From contig URVR01000030.1 in the NCBI GenBank assembly GCA_900551355.1, positions 1-12,175 on the forward strand: DNA of 12,175 nt, in the 5' to 3' direction. The notes under the pieces are model-generated. The model was not told where the DNA came from, did not search any database, and worked only from the letters and a program-made list of their open reading frames with translations. Every line of letters starts with the position of its first letter. Within the stretch, counting starts at the first letter, position 1. This stretch comes from an uncultured Eubacteriales bacterium (GTDB lineage: Bacteria; Bacillota; Clostridia; Oscillospirales; Oscillospiraceae). Shown piece after piece: positions 5,348 through 12,151 of the stretch. Position numbers and translations under genes: made by a program.

Positions 5348-6235
5348 TTAGCCGTCGATGCCCAGGGCTGCGAACACAGCGTCCACCACGGCTTTTCCGG
5401 TGCGCTCCAGCGCTTCGTGGGTGCTTCCCGCCACATGCATCCCTGCCAGAAAATTCTCCAGGGACAGCAGCGGATCGTCGGCAGAAGGCGGCTGCTTTTC
5501 AAAGACGTCCAGCCCGGCGGCGGCCAGCCGGCCCGATGTCAGCGCCTCATAGAGGGCGCGCTCATCCACCAGGCCGCCCCGCGCCGTGTTCAGCAGGATC
5601 AGGCCGGGAGCGCAGACCTCAAAGCATCGGCGGTCCACCAGATGGTATGTCTCCGGCGTCAGCAGGCAGTGGAGGCTCACATAGTCGCAGGACGCAAACA
5701 GGTCGTGGAGGGACATGGGGGTAAAGCCCAGGCGCTGCAGCTCCGCGTCGCTGCGGTGGGCGCTGTGGCAGCAGATGTCCATGTGGAAGCCGTCCCGGCA
5801 GATCTGGGCCACATGCCGGGCCACGCTGCCGCTGCCGATGAGACCCAGCCGCTTGCGGGTGACCTCGTTCCCCACCGTCTCGGGCATGCCGAAGCGGGGC
5901 AGCAGTCCCTTGTGGGTCTTCCCGTCGATGACGGTGACCCGCCGGGACAGGTCCAGCAGCATGGCCACCGTGTACTCCGCCACGGAGCGGGCGTTGGTGC
6001 CGGGGGTGTTTCTGACGGGGATCCCGCACGCCGCGGCGGCCTTGGTGTCGATCCTGTCCAGGCCCACGCCGTGCTGCTGGATCAGCCTGCAGCGCACGGC
6101 TCTCCGTATGACCTCCGCCGTGCAGTACTGCTGGCGGAGGATGATGGCATCCAGCTCCTCCGGGTGGTCAAAATTGTCCACCAGCTCCACATGCGCCCGC
6201 AGCCGCTCCACGGCGGACGGCGCGATGCAAAACAA
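5348..6235 (-). CDS. D-isomer-specific 2-hydroxyacid dehydrogenase
   Basis: The protein is of the D-2-hydroxyacid dehydrogenase family, which reversibly reduces 2-oxoacids with NAD(P)H. The nucleotide fold has GLIGSGSVARH (G134, G136, with A139 where many have Gly). The catalytic set is intact: R219 in NTARGGLVD, E246 in LDVFEKQPP and H267 in MHVAGST. The end of the second beta strand (MDICCHSAHR) lacks the acidic residue that usually selects NAD, so NADP use is possible (inference). The start is unclear: the frame stays open to 6343, inside the divergent peptidase gene. Conserved sequence begins near FCIAPSAVERL and the only nearby start is TTG 6235, without a ribosome site. From there the length is 295, slightly short for the family. 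The substrate cannot be told from sequence, and it has no obvious metabolic neighbours. Confidence 0.82.
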   Translation of the reverse strand: MFCIAPSAVERLRAHVELVDNFDHPEELDAIILRQQYCTAEVIRRAVRCRLIQQHGVGLDRIDTKAAAACGIPVRNTPGTNARSVAEYTVAMLLDLSRRVTVIDGKTHKGLLPRFGMPETVGNEVTRKRLGLIGSGSVARHVAQICRDGFHMDICCHSAHRSDAELQRLGFTPMSLHDLFASCDYVSLHCLLTPETYHLVDRRCFEVCAPGLILLNTARGGLVDERALYEALTSGRLAAAGLDVFEKQPPSADDPLLSLENFLAGMHVAGSTHEALERTGKAVVDAVFAALGIDG

Positions 6236-6242
6236 ATGTTTT
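6229..6242. repeat. Short inverted repeat in the divergent spacer
   Basis: AAAACA (6229-6234) and TGTTTT (6237-6242) are perfect inverse complements two bases apart. They lie in the AT-rich gap between the dehydrogenase and peptidase genes, over the proposed dehydrogenase start. It could be an operator, but short AT-rich symmetry arises easily by chance. Confidence 0.3.
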
Positions 6243-6248
6243 AGAATA

Positions 6249-6278
6249 ATTTTAAGGAGGCCGAAACGCGATGGACAA
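6249..6278 (-). promoter_or_regulatory. Putative promoter of the dehydrogenase gene
   Basis: On the minus strand, TTGTCC (complement of 6273-6278, 4 of 6) and TAAAAT (complement of 6249-6254, 5 of 6) are 18 bases apart. Transcription would begin near 6242, only about seven bases before TTG 6235, so the message would be nearly leaderless. The -35 overlaps the start codon of the divergent peptidase and the -10 overlaps its ribosome site. Confidence 0.35.
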
Positions 6279-7980
6279 TTACAGATTCTCGACACTGGCG
6301 TACCAGCGCCCCGATCTGGAGGCGCGCCGCGCACAGCTGGCACAGTGGAAGGACGCGGTGGAGCACGCGGAGAGCTATGACGCGCTGCGCAGCCTGATCT
6401 TTGAGATCGACCGGGAGAGCTGCCGGCTGTTCACCCAGTACGCCATTGCCCACATCCGGCATACGCTGGATACGCGGGACGAATTTTACGAGGCGGAGAT
6501 CCACTACCTGCAGGACACCCTGCCCACCCTCGGCGCCGCTGAGGTGGCGCTGAACGAGGCCATCGCCGCCAGCCCCTTCCGCCCCGACATCGAGCAGGAA
6601 TTCGGCAAGCAGTATTTCGTCTCCATGGATCTGCAGAAGAAGCTGTACTGCGAGGCCAATGTTCCGCTGCGCCAGCAGGAGAGCCGTCTGACCAACGAGT
6701 ATCAGAAGATCATGGCCACGGCGGAGATCCCCTTCGACGGCAAGACCCTGAACCTTTACGGCGTGCAGAAGTACTTCGAGCATCCCGACCGCGCCGTCCG
6801 CGCCGCCGCCGTCAAGGCCTACGCCGGGTTCTATGAGAAGAACGAGCCGCGGCTGGAGGAGATCTGGGATGAGCTGATCCGCATCCGCAACCAGATGGGC
6901 AAAAATCTGGGTTATGAGAACTACATTCCCCTGGGCTATCTGGAGCAGGGCCGCACGGACTATGGCGAGAAGGAGGTGGCGGCCTTCCGCGAACAGGTGC
7001 GCACCGTCCTGGTGCCGCTGTGCCGGAAGCTCTATGACGCGCAGGCCAGACGGCTGGGCATCGACCACGTTATGTGGCACGACGAGAAGATGGTGTTCCC
7101 GGACGGCAACGCCGAGCCTGCGGGCGACGACGAGTTCATGGTCAGGACCGCGCAGAAGATGTATCACGAGATCAGCCCGGAGACCGGCGAATTCATCGAC
7201 TTCATGATCGACCACGAGCTGATGGATCTGCAGAACAAGCCGGGCAAGGCCTCCACGGGCTACATGACCTACATGCCCAGCCTGAAGGCGCCCTTTGTGT
7301 TCTCCTGCTTCAACCACACCATCTTTGACATGCAGGTGCTGACCCACGAGCTGGGCCACGCCTTCGCGGGCTACATGGCCATGCGCAGCCAGCCCATCTT
7401 CGACTATTACAGCGAGTCCACGGACATCGCGGAGATCCACTCCATGTCCATGGAGCAGTTCGCCTATCCCTACGCCGAGTGGTTCTTCGGCGACCAGGCG
7501 GACAAGTTCCGCTTCGCCCATCTGCAGGAGGCGCTGACCTTCGTGCCCTTCGGCGTGGCGGTGGACGAGTTCCAGCACATCTGCTATGCCCATCCCGAGC
7601 TGACGCCCAGGGAGCGGACGTATCAGTGGCACCTGCTGGAGGAGAAGTATATGCCGTGGCGGCGCTACGAGGACGACGCGTTCATGGAGCGCGGCGGCTA
7701 TTGGTACCACAAGCTGCATATCTATCTCTATCCCTTCTACTATATCAACTATACGCTGACCACCATGGGCGCCATGGAGTTCAAGAAGAAGTACGCCGAG
7801 AATAAGGAGGCCGCGTGGCAGGACTATCTCAGGCTGTGCAGGACCGGCGGCAGCCGCAGCTATCTGGAGACGCTGCGCTACGCAGATCTGGCAAACCCCT
7901 TTGAGGAGGGCTCCGTCCAGCGGGCCTGCGGGTACGCGGAGGAGATCCTGCTCCAGCAGATCGCCGCGCAGGAGCGGTAA
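6271..7980 (+). CDS. M3-family oligoendopeptidase (PepF-like zinc peptidase)
   Basis: The 569-residue cytoplasmic enzyme is an M3 metallopeptidase, a family that trims short peptides. The zinc site is complete: H359-E360-L-G-H363 in VLTHELGHAFAGYM, and E388 in STDIAEIHSMSME, 25 residues after the second histidine as usual for M3. The C-terminal YWYHKLHIYLYPFYYINYTL (from about residue 478) corresponds to the conserved substrate-binding His/Tyr region. The N-terminal half is the all-helical lid with many charged residues (KYFEHPDRAVRAAAVKAYAGFYEKN). Length matches the 560-600 of the Firmicutes oligoendopeptidase branch. AAGGAGG (6254-6260) lies ten bases before the ATG. No signal peptide is seen. 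I see no convincing plus-strand promoter upstream; a TAGAAT at 6242 lacks a -35. A long hairpin follows at 8041. Confidence 0.93.
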   Translation: MDNYRFSTLAYQRPDLEARRAQLAQWKDAVEHAESYDALRSLIFEIDRESCRLFTQYAIAHIRHTLDTRDEFYEAEIHYLQDTLPTLGAAEVALNEAIAASPFRPDIEQEFGKQYFVSMDLQKKLYCEANVPLRQQESRLTNEYQKIMATAEIPFDGKTLNLYGVQKYFEHPDRAVRAAAVKAYAGFYEKNEPRLEEIWDELIRIRNQMGKNLGYENYIPLGYLEQGRTDYGEKEVAAFREQVRTVLVPLCRKLYDAQARRLGIDHVMWHDEKMVFPDGNAEPAGDDEFMVRTAQKMYHEISPETGEFIDFMIDHELMDLQNKPGKASTGYMTYMPSLKAPFVFSCFNHTIFDMQVLTHELGHAFAGYMAMRSQPIFDYYSESTDIAEIHSMSMEQFAYPYAEWFFGDQADKFRFAHLQEALTFVPFGVAVDEFQHICYAHPELTPRERTYQWHLLEEKYMPWRRYEDDAFMERGGYWYHKLHIYLYPFYYINYTLTTMGAMEFKKKYAENKEAAWQDYLRLCRTGGSRSYLETLRYADLANPFEEGSVQRACGYAEEILLQQIAAQER

Positions 7981-8040
7981 GCGGCAGGGCAGTCCCGGGC
8001 GGCGGATCCGGAGGGGCTGTCCGGCAGCGGTATAAAAGCA

Positions 8041-8080
8041 GAGCAGGGCGGAGGACGCGGCAAGCGCCTCCGCCCTGCTC
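8041..8080 (+). terminator. Long GC-rich hairpin after the peptidase gene
   Basis: GAGCAGGGCGGAGG (8041-8054) pairs perfectly with CCTCCGCCCTGCTC (8067-8080). An inner CGC/GCG pair set (8056-8058 with 8064-8066) follows one bulged A, closing on a five-base loop. No T run follows, so it is not a canonical intrinsic terminator; it may slow polymerase or protect the 3' end. It lies 60 bases after the peptidase stop and just before the promoter of the next gene. Confidence 0.5.
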
Positions 8081-8124
8081 CGCCTCTGCGGGGAAGCGCG
8101 ATGCGGTCTGCCTGCGTTTTTTGC

Positions 8125-8153
8125 TTGCCAACGGCGGGTGCCCGGCGTAGAAT
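8125..8153 (+). promoter_or_regulatory. Promoter of the MATE transporter gene
   Basis: TTGCCA (8125-8130) and TAGAAT (8148-8153) are exactly 17 bases apart, 10 of 12 consensus matches. Transcription should begin near 8160, 22 bases before the ATG at 8182. This excludes the longer frame that could start at 8101. Confidence 0.65.
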
Positions 8154-8181
8154 AGGCAGGAGCAACAAACGGAGGCGCAAT

Positions 8182-9567
8182 ATGGACCACGCGACAGACA
8201 AGACCTATCTTTTCGAGCAGATGCCCGTGCCGCAGGCGGTGCGGCGGCAGATCCTGCCCGCCATCGCCAGCCAGATGGTGCTGCTGCTGTACAATCTGGC
8301 GGACACCTACTTCGTGGGGCTGCTGAACCAGCCGCCCCAGACGGCGGCGGTGTCGGTGGCCTACACCATCACGGTGCTGATGACGGCCATCGCCAATCTG
8401 TTCGCCGTGGGCGGCGCCAGCTGCATGGCCCGCGCCATGGGGCGGCACGATGCGGAGGGCGCACGGCACATCGCGGGCATCTCCTTCTGGTGGTGCCTGC
8501 TGGCGGCGGTGCTGTTTTTCGGGGTGTTCGCCCTGCTGGCCTCCCCGCTGCTGCACCTGTGCGGCGCGACGGCGGAGACCTACGCGCCGGCGCTCCGCTA
8601 CGCCAGGTGGGTGGTGATCTGGGGCGGCCCCTGCGCCATCGTCAACATCCTGCTGGCTAACCTCATGCGGGCGGAGGGCAGCGCCGCCCTGGCGTCGGCA
8701 GGCGTGTCGCTGGGTGGTGTCATCAACATCGCGCTGGATCCGTTTTTTGTGCTGCCGCAGTTTCTGGGGCTGGGCGCCGAGGGCGCGGGGCTGGCCACCG
8801 CCATCTCCAACGGAATCGGCACGGTGTTCCTGCTGGCCTGTATTTTCCGCAGGCGCCGCAGCTCCACAGTCTCGCTGCGGCCCGGCAGCCTGCGCTGTAC
8901 CGCGAAATACATGGGCGGCATCCTGAAGATCGGCTTTCCCTCCTGCGCACAGTACCTGCTGACGGTGGTGGCGGTGGGGGCGCTGATGAAGTTCATGTCC
9001 GCCTATGACACAGACGCGGTGGCGGCGCTGGGCATCGTCAAGAAGCTGGATATGCTGCCGCTGTACTTCTCCATCGGCGTGTCCACCGGCATACTGCCGC
9101 TGCTGGCCTACAACTACGCCTCCGGCGACCGTGACCGGCGGCGCCGGGTGTTCAGACTGGGCTGCGGCGTGTCGGCGGCGTTCTCGCTGCTGTGCGTGCT
9201 GGTATATGAGCTGCTGGCGCCGGTGCTGGTGGGGCTGTTCATCGACACGCCCGCCACCATCGCCTACGGCGCGGCGTTCCTGCGGATCATGGTGCTGGCC
9301 ATGCCCATGATGGCGGTGTGCCATCCCATGATCACCCAGTTCCAGGCCATGGGGCGGGTGAAGGAGTCGCTGATCTGCTCCGTGCTGCGCAAGGGGGCGC
9401 TGGATATCCCCCTGCTGTTTCTGCTGGACGGGCTGATCCCCATGTACGGCTGCACCATGGTGCAGCCCATCGTGGACTGCGTGTCCATGCTGGCGGCGCT
9501 GTGGCTCTGCAGAAGGATCGTGAGGGAGGAGCAGGCCATAAAATCACCGTCCGGCGGCAAAAACTAA
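8182..9567 (+). CDS. MATE-family multidrug/cation efflux transporter
   Basis: The 461-residue membrane protein has MATE family length and pattern. The N-terminal LPAIASQMVLLLYNLADTYFVGLL is the first helix pair with the conserved N-x-x-D-x-x-F/Y-V-G signature. Two repeated halves follow, the second starting near residue 244 (MGGILKIGFPSCAQYLLTVVAVGALMKFM). About 12 hydrophobic helices can be drawn, with a basic cytoplasmic loop (RRRRSS) between halves. Family members export cationic drugs or metabolites in exchange for Na+ or H+; the substrate cannot be told here. ATG 8182 is chosen because GGAGG (8171-8175) lies six bases upstream and the predicted transcript starts near 8160. The gene is a single unit closed by a very good terminator at 9594. 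Confidence 0.92.
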   Translation: MDHATDKTYLFEQMPVPQAVRRQILPAIASQMVLLLYNLADTYFVGLLNQPPQTAAVSVAYTITVLMTAIANLFAVGGASCMARAMGRHDAEGARHIAGISFWWCLLAAVLFFGVFALLASPLLHLCGATAETYAPALRYARWVVIWGGPCAIVNILLANLMRAEGSAALASAGVSLGGVINIALDPFFVLPQFLGLGAEGAGLATAISNGIGTVFLLACIFRRRRSSTVSLRPGSLRCTAKYMGGILKIGFPSCAQYLLTVVAVGALMKFMSAYDTDAVAALGIVKKLDMLPLYFSIGVSTGILPLLAYNYASGDRDRRRRVFRLGCGVSAAFSLLCVLVYELLAPVLVGLFIDTPATIAYGAAFLRIMVLAMPMMAVCHPMITQFQAMGRVKESLICSVLRKGALDIPLLFLLDGLIPMYGCTMVQPIVDCVSMLAALWLCRRIVREEQAIKSPSGGKN

Positions 9568-9593
9568 CCATTGTGGAATAGTCTTTTCATTTT

Positions 9594-9629
9594 CTCCACC
9601 GTACAATAGCTGTACGGTGGAGTTTTTTT
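9594..9629 (+). terminator. Intrinsic terminator after the MATE gene
   Basis: CTCCACCGTACA (9594-9605) pairs perfectly over 12 bases with TGTACGGTGGAG (9611-9622) around an ATAGC loop. Seven T residues follow (9623-9629). It begins 27 bases after the MATE stop and is the clearest terminator in the window. Confidence 0.92.
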
Positions 9630-9642
9630 ACGACTCGCGCAG

Positions 9643-9650
9643 AAAGGAGG
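9643..9650 (+). promoter_or_regulatory. Ribosome binding site that sets a TTG start at 9659
   Basis: AAAGGAGG is eight bases before TTG 9659. The only upstream ATG in this frame (9617) lies inside the terminator stem at 9594-9629, so it cannot be the normal start. Confidence 0.65.
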
Positions 9651-9658
9651 ACGAATCA

Positions 9659-9898
9659 TTGAACCGCAGATACCTCACAGACGTCACCCCGCTGCCCGAC
9701 CATATCCTGCAGGTGGACTTTGTGTCCGGGAGCCGGCTTCTGCTGGACATGAAGCCCTATCTGGACAAGATCCGCTTCCGGCCGCTGGCGGATGCGCAGG
9801 TGTGGAGCAGCGCCGTGACCAACGGCATCTTTGTCCGGTTCGGCGATGTGGAGCTGAGCCACGACGAGATATTATCCATGGCGGAGCAGGAGCTTTGA
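9659..9898 (+). CDS. DUF2442 domain protein
   Basis: The 79-residue protein (MNRRYLTDVTPLPDHILQVDFVSGSRLLLDMKPYL...) has the layout of DUF2442: a short strand with the V-x-P motif, an LxVxFxxGxxxxLDxxPYL hairpin, an acidic or basic linker, then a W/V-SSAVTNGIFVRFGDVELSHDEI end. The usual ending is xWxxxxDxxxLSxxxL, matched here by DVELSHDEI. Function is unknown. Members are often found as small stand-alone genes beside a DUF4160 protein, but no DUF4160 gene is visible here. The start is TTG 9659, set by AAAGGAGG. There is no clear promoter between the preceding terminator and this gene, so expression may depend on readthrough. The next gene, a lipoprotein, starts 32 bases after the stop and could be cotranscribed. 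Confidence 0.78.
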   Translation: MNRRYLTDVTPLPDHILQVDFVSGSRLLLDMKPYLDKIRFRPLADAQVWSSAVTNGIFVRFGDVELSHDEILSMAEQEL

Positions 9899-9930
9899 GA
9901 CGGCCCGACTGAAAAAAGGAGGAGAGAACG

Positions 9931-10683
9931 ATGAAAAGATTTTTTGCCATGATGACGGCACTGCTGCTGTGCCTGACCATGGCCGCCTGCGGCAGCAGCG
10001 GCGGCGATACCGACGATCCCGGCGACGTGGCGGGCGGGGACTGGCGCGTTACCGGCGTCGTCCGGGACAGCGGCACCATCACCCGCGGCGGCGAGGACAC
10101 CGATGTGCTGGTGTGCATCAACGCGGACAGCGCCGACTTCTACTATGACGACGAGACGCAGGTGCTGTACGGCTATGCGGCCTATCCCATAGCGCTGCAG
10201 TGCGACCCGTGGGAGGCGTTCCAGAGCATCGACTTTGCCGACCGGAACGGCGACGGCGACAGCGATGCGGCGCTGCTGTTCGAGCTGGACGGCGCGCAGG
10301 CGCTGATGGTGTGGTACTGGGATGCGGGCGGCGAGAGCTATGTGTTCCAGCCGGAGGAGTCCCTGATAGACGGCTACAGCGACGCGGAGCCTGTCCCCGA
10401 GGGGTTTGACGGCGTCTGGTACCTGGAGGGCGAGGAGGATGCCGCCGTCGTCATCAGCATCGGCGTGGCTGACGACTGGATCCTGTACGACCAGGCGGAC
10501 GGCGAGCTGAAGGAGATCGACAGCGGCACCCTGCGGGTGCTGGACGAGGCGCAGGGGCATTATGCCGCCGATTCTGAGGTGTATGAGGGCGTCTCCTATA
10601 ACCTGGTGACGGCTGACGACAACGCCTTTTACTGGGGCACGGAGGGGGACTATCACCTCTACGAGCGGCTGAAGCGGTGGTAA
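9931..10683 (+). CDS. Lipoprotein of unknown function with a DxNxDGDSD loop
   Basis: The 250-residue protein has a clear lipoprotein signal: KR at residues 2-3, a hydrophobic run (FFAMMTALLLCLT), and lipobox M17-A18-A19-C20. C20 is the expected lipidated residue after signal peptidase II cleavage, anchoring the protein to the outer face of the membrane. A Gly/Ser/Asp linker follows. At residues 104-112, D-R-N-G-D-G-D-S-D has the D-x-N/D-x-D-G layout of a calcium-binding EF-hand-like loop. The rest is acidic and rich in aromatic residues and beta strands (LYGYAAYPIALQ, ALMVWYWDAGGESYVFQPEE). I do not recognise a named family. AAAGGAGG (9915-9922) lies eight bases before the ATG. It follows the DUF2442 gene by 32 bases and is followed by the aldo/keto reductase remnant. 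Confidence 0.85.
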   Translation: MKRFFAMMTALLLCLTMAACGSSGGDTDDPGDVAGGDWRVTGVVRDSGTITRGGEDTDVLVCINADSADFYYDDETQVLYGYAAYPIALQCDPWEAFQSIDFADRNGDGDSDAALLFELDGAQALMVWYWDAGGESYVFQPEESLIDGYSDAEPVPEGFDGVWYLEGEEDAAVVISIGVADDWILYDQADGELKEIDSGTLRVLDEAQGHYAADSEVYEGVSYNLVTADDNAFYWGTEGDYHLYERLKRW

Positions 10684-10882
10684 GGCGCAGAGGGGCGTGG
10701 CGTTCCCCATCGTGGGCGCCACCAAGGCCAGATATCTGGATGATGCCGCCGCGGCGCTGGCGGTGCAGCTGACAGAGGAGGATGCCGCCTGGCTGGAGGA
10801 GCCGTATGTGCCCCACCGCGTTGTGGGCGCCATCAACAGCAACCCGCCCCAGGGCGTGATGCTGCTGGACGTCAAGAAGTAA
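10684..10882 (+). pseudogene. Remnant of an aldo/keto reductase, C-terminal end only
   Basis: The 61-codon frame from GTG 10697 reads VAFPIVGATKARYLDDAAAALAVQLTEEDAAWLEEPYVPHRVVG... This is the C-terminal end of an aldo/keto reductase. PIVGATK is the cofactor-binding loop found near the end of the barrel, and LTEEDAAWLEEPYVPH is the usual closing helix and tail. In complete enzymes of about 300 or more residues these lie in the last 50-70 residues, so the barrel with its Asp-Tyr-Lys-His catalytic set is missing. In-frame upstream codons (AQR) continue back to the lipoprotein stop, so the break is at or very near 10681-10690. A GGGG-containing purine run precedes the GTG, so a short product could be made, but it cannot be an active reductase. 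It probably arose by a deletion that joined the lipoprotein gene to the reductase tail. Confidence 0.75.
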
Positions 10883-10905
10883 CGGGAGATCCGGCGTTTT
10901 TTGGG

Positions 10906-10934
10906 TTGAACGGGCGGCGGCGCCGTGCTATGAT
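10906..10934 (+). promoter_or_regulatory. Promoter of the amidohydrolase gene
   Basis: TTGAAC (10906-10911) and TATGAT (10929-10934) are exactly 17 bases apart, 9 of 12 consensus matches. Transcription would begin near 10941, 29 bases before the ATG at 10970. Confidence 0.55.
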
Positions 10935-10969
10935 AGGGCAAAACGGCACGGACGAAGGAGAGAGATCCC

Positions 10970-11848
10970 ATGCGGAACGGAAATTTGCTCATTGATATGC
11001 ACGTCCATCTGGCGCGGTACGAGGTGCTGTCCGACAGCACGCGGGAGTGGTTCATCTCCCTGTACCCCTCCGAGGCGGCGTATCAGGCGGTGTGCGATGC
11101 CAACGCCTCACCGGAGGACTTCTGCGCCATGCTGGCGGAAAAGGGCGTGGACTACGCCGTGATCCTGGCGGAGGACACCCCCGCCGTCACCGGCGTGGCG
11201 GACAACCGGCGGGTGGCGGACTTCTGCAAGGGACATCCCCGGCTGCTGCCCTTCTGCACCTTCGACCCGCTGAAGGAGAAGGATATGCCCGGCCAGCTGC
11301 GGCAGCTGGCGGCGGAGGGCTTCCGGGGCGTGAAGCTGTACCCTACCTATAATTTCTTCTATCCCAACGATCCCATGATGTACCCGCTGTACGAGACGGC
11401 GCAGGAGCTGGGGCTGCCGGTGATGTTCCACACGGGACTGTCGGTGTTCAAGGGCTCCCGGCTGAAGTACGGCGACCCCGTCTTCTACGACGACATTGCG
11501 GTGGATTTTCCGGAGCTGAAGATCGTCATGTGCCACGGCGGGCGGGACTGCTGGTACAAGGAGGCCTTTACTGTGGCGCGGCTGCACGAGAATGTGTACA
11601 TCGACGTGGCGGGCCTGCCGCCGAAAAAGCTGCTGACCTATTTCCCCGACCTGCCCCGGCAGGCGCATAAATTCGTGTTCGGCACCGACTGGCCCAGCGT
11701 GGATATCGGCAAAAACGCCGACGCGGTGGCGCAGCTGCCGCTGCCGGAGGCGGACATACGGGCCATTCTGGGTGAAACGGCCGGACGCCTGCTGGGCCTC
11801 GCCCAAGAGGGGCGCGGGGCGGCTGCGGCAGGGGAACAGCTTTTATAA
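10970..11848 (+). CDS. Amidohydrolase-2 family metal-dependent hydrolase
   Basis: The 292-residue protein is a TIM-barrel amidohydrolase of the amidohydrolase-2 group, relatives of ACMSD-type decarboxylases and hydrolases of cyclic acids. The metal site is readable along the chain: D9-x-H11-x-H13 in IDMHVHL, then H154 in VMFHTG, H189 in IVMCHGG, and D240 in FGTDWPS at the last strand. K122 in GVKLYP lies on the strand that carries a bridging lysine in some groups, but in this subgroup the metal is usually mononuclear and its role is uncertain. The substrate cannot be told from sequence. AAGGAG (10955-10960) is nine bases before the ATG. The C-terminus ends in a short Ala/Gly-rich tail (GRGAAAAGEQLL). 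The truncated MATE gene begins within about 30-60 bases of its stop and is probably cotranscribed. Confidence 0.88.
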   Translation: MRNGNLLIDMHVHLARYEVLSDSTREWFISLYPSEAAYQAVCDANASPEDFCAMLAEKGVDYAVILAEDTPAVTGVADNRRVADFCKGHPRLLPFCTFDPLKEKDMPGQLRQLAAEGFRGVKLYPTYNFFYPNDPMMYPLYETAQELGLPVMFHTGLSVFKGSRLKYGDPVFYDDIAVDFPELKIVMCHGGRDCWYKEAFTVARLHENVYIDVAGLPPKKLLTYFPDLPRQAHKFVFGTDWPSVDIGKNADAVAQLPLPEADIRAILGETAGRLLGLAQEGRGAAAAGEQLL

Positions 11849-11908
11849 TTTTCCACAGGAAAGAGGAATTCTGTTTTAACAACTCAAACGCAGAAGCGGC
11901 AGCTGGAC

Positions 11909-12151
11909 ATGCTGCACGGCTCCATATGGGATAAGATACCGCGGTTTGCCCTGCCGGTGGCGGCCACGGCCATACTGGAGCAGCTTTTCAACGCCTCGGA
12001 CCTGGCGGTGGTGGGCAACTTCACCGGAGACCAGCGGACAGCCGCCGTGGCGGCGGCGCTGATCTTCGGCGTCCTCTTTACCGCCCTGGTGCAAAGCTCC
12101 TCCTCCTCCATCGCCATCTTCCAGGCTTTTGCCATCCAAGGCATCCTGGAC
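11909..12151 (+). CDS. Second MATE-family transporter, N-terminal part cut by contig end
   Basis: The visible part (MLHGSIWDKIPRFALPVAATAILEQLFNASDLAVVGNFTGD...) is the N-terminus of a MATE efflux transporter. The LxGSIWDKI motif leads into the first helix, FNASDLAVVG carries the N-x-x-D-x-x-V-V-G signature, and a second helix (AAVAAALIFGVLFTALVQ) follows. Genuine sequence stops at 12151; the apparent last residues (LSLIHI) are translated adapter. ATG 11909 is the first standard start, but it has no ribosome site, and relatives usually have about ten more residues before this motif. Upstream in-frame codons read LTTQTQKRQLD, with a TTA at 11876 exactly where a start would be, nine bases after AAGAGG (11861-11866). 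The real start is therefore probably near 11876 and non-standard or altered by a base error. It is distinct in sequence from the MATE gene at 8182. Confidence 0.8.

Noticed and set aside
6241..9324. Minus-strand open frame of 1027 codons
   Set aside because: It lies antisense to the peptidase and MATE genes, is extremely rich in His, Gln and Arg with low-complexity runs, and has no domain pattern. This is the typical shadow of GC-rich genes.
10891..10906. T run (TTTTTT) after the aldo/keto reductase remnant as a terminator
   Set aside because: The only stem before it is CGG...CCG of three pairs, too weak to call.
9757..11055. Minus-strand open frame of 432 codons
   Set aside because: It is antisense to the DUF2442, lipoprotein and reductase-remnant genes. 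It has no ribosome site or recognisable domain, while the plus-strand products are coherent.
11821..11852. GCTG...CAGC followed by TTTT at the amidohydrolase end as a terminator
   Set aside because: Only four pairs with an eleven-base loop, overlapping the coding end, so it is not convincing. The TATAAT at 11844 also lacks a -35.
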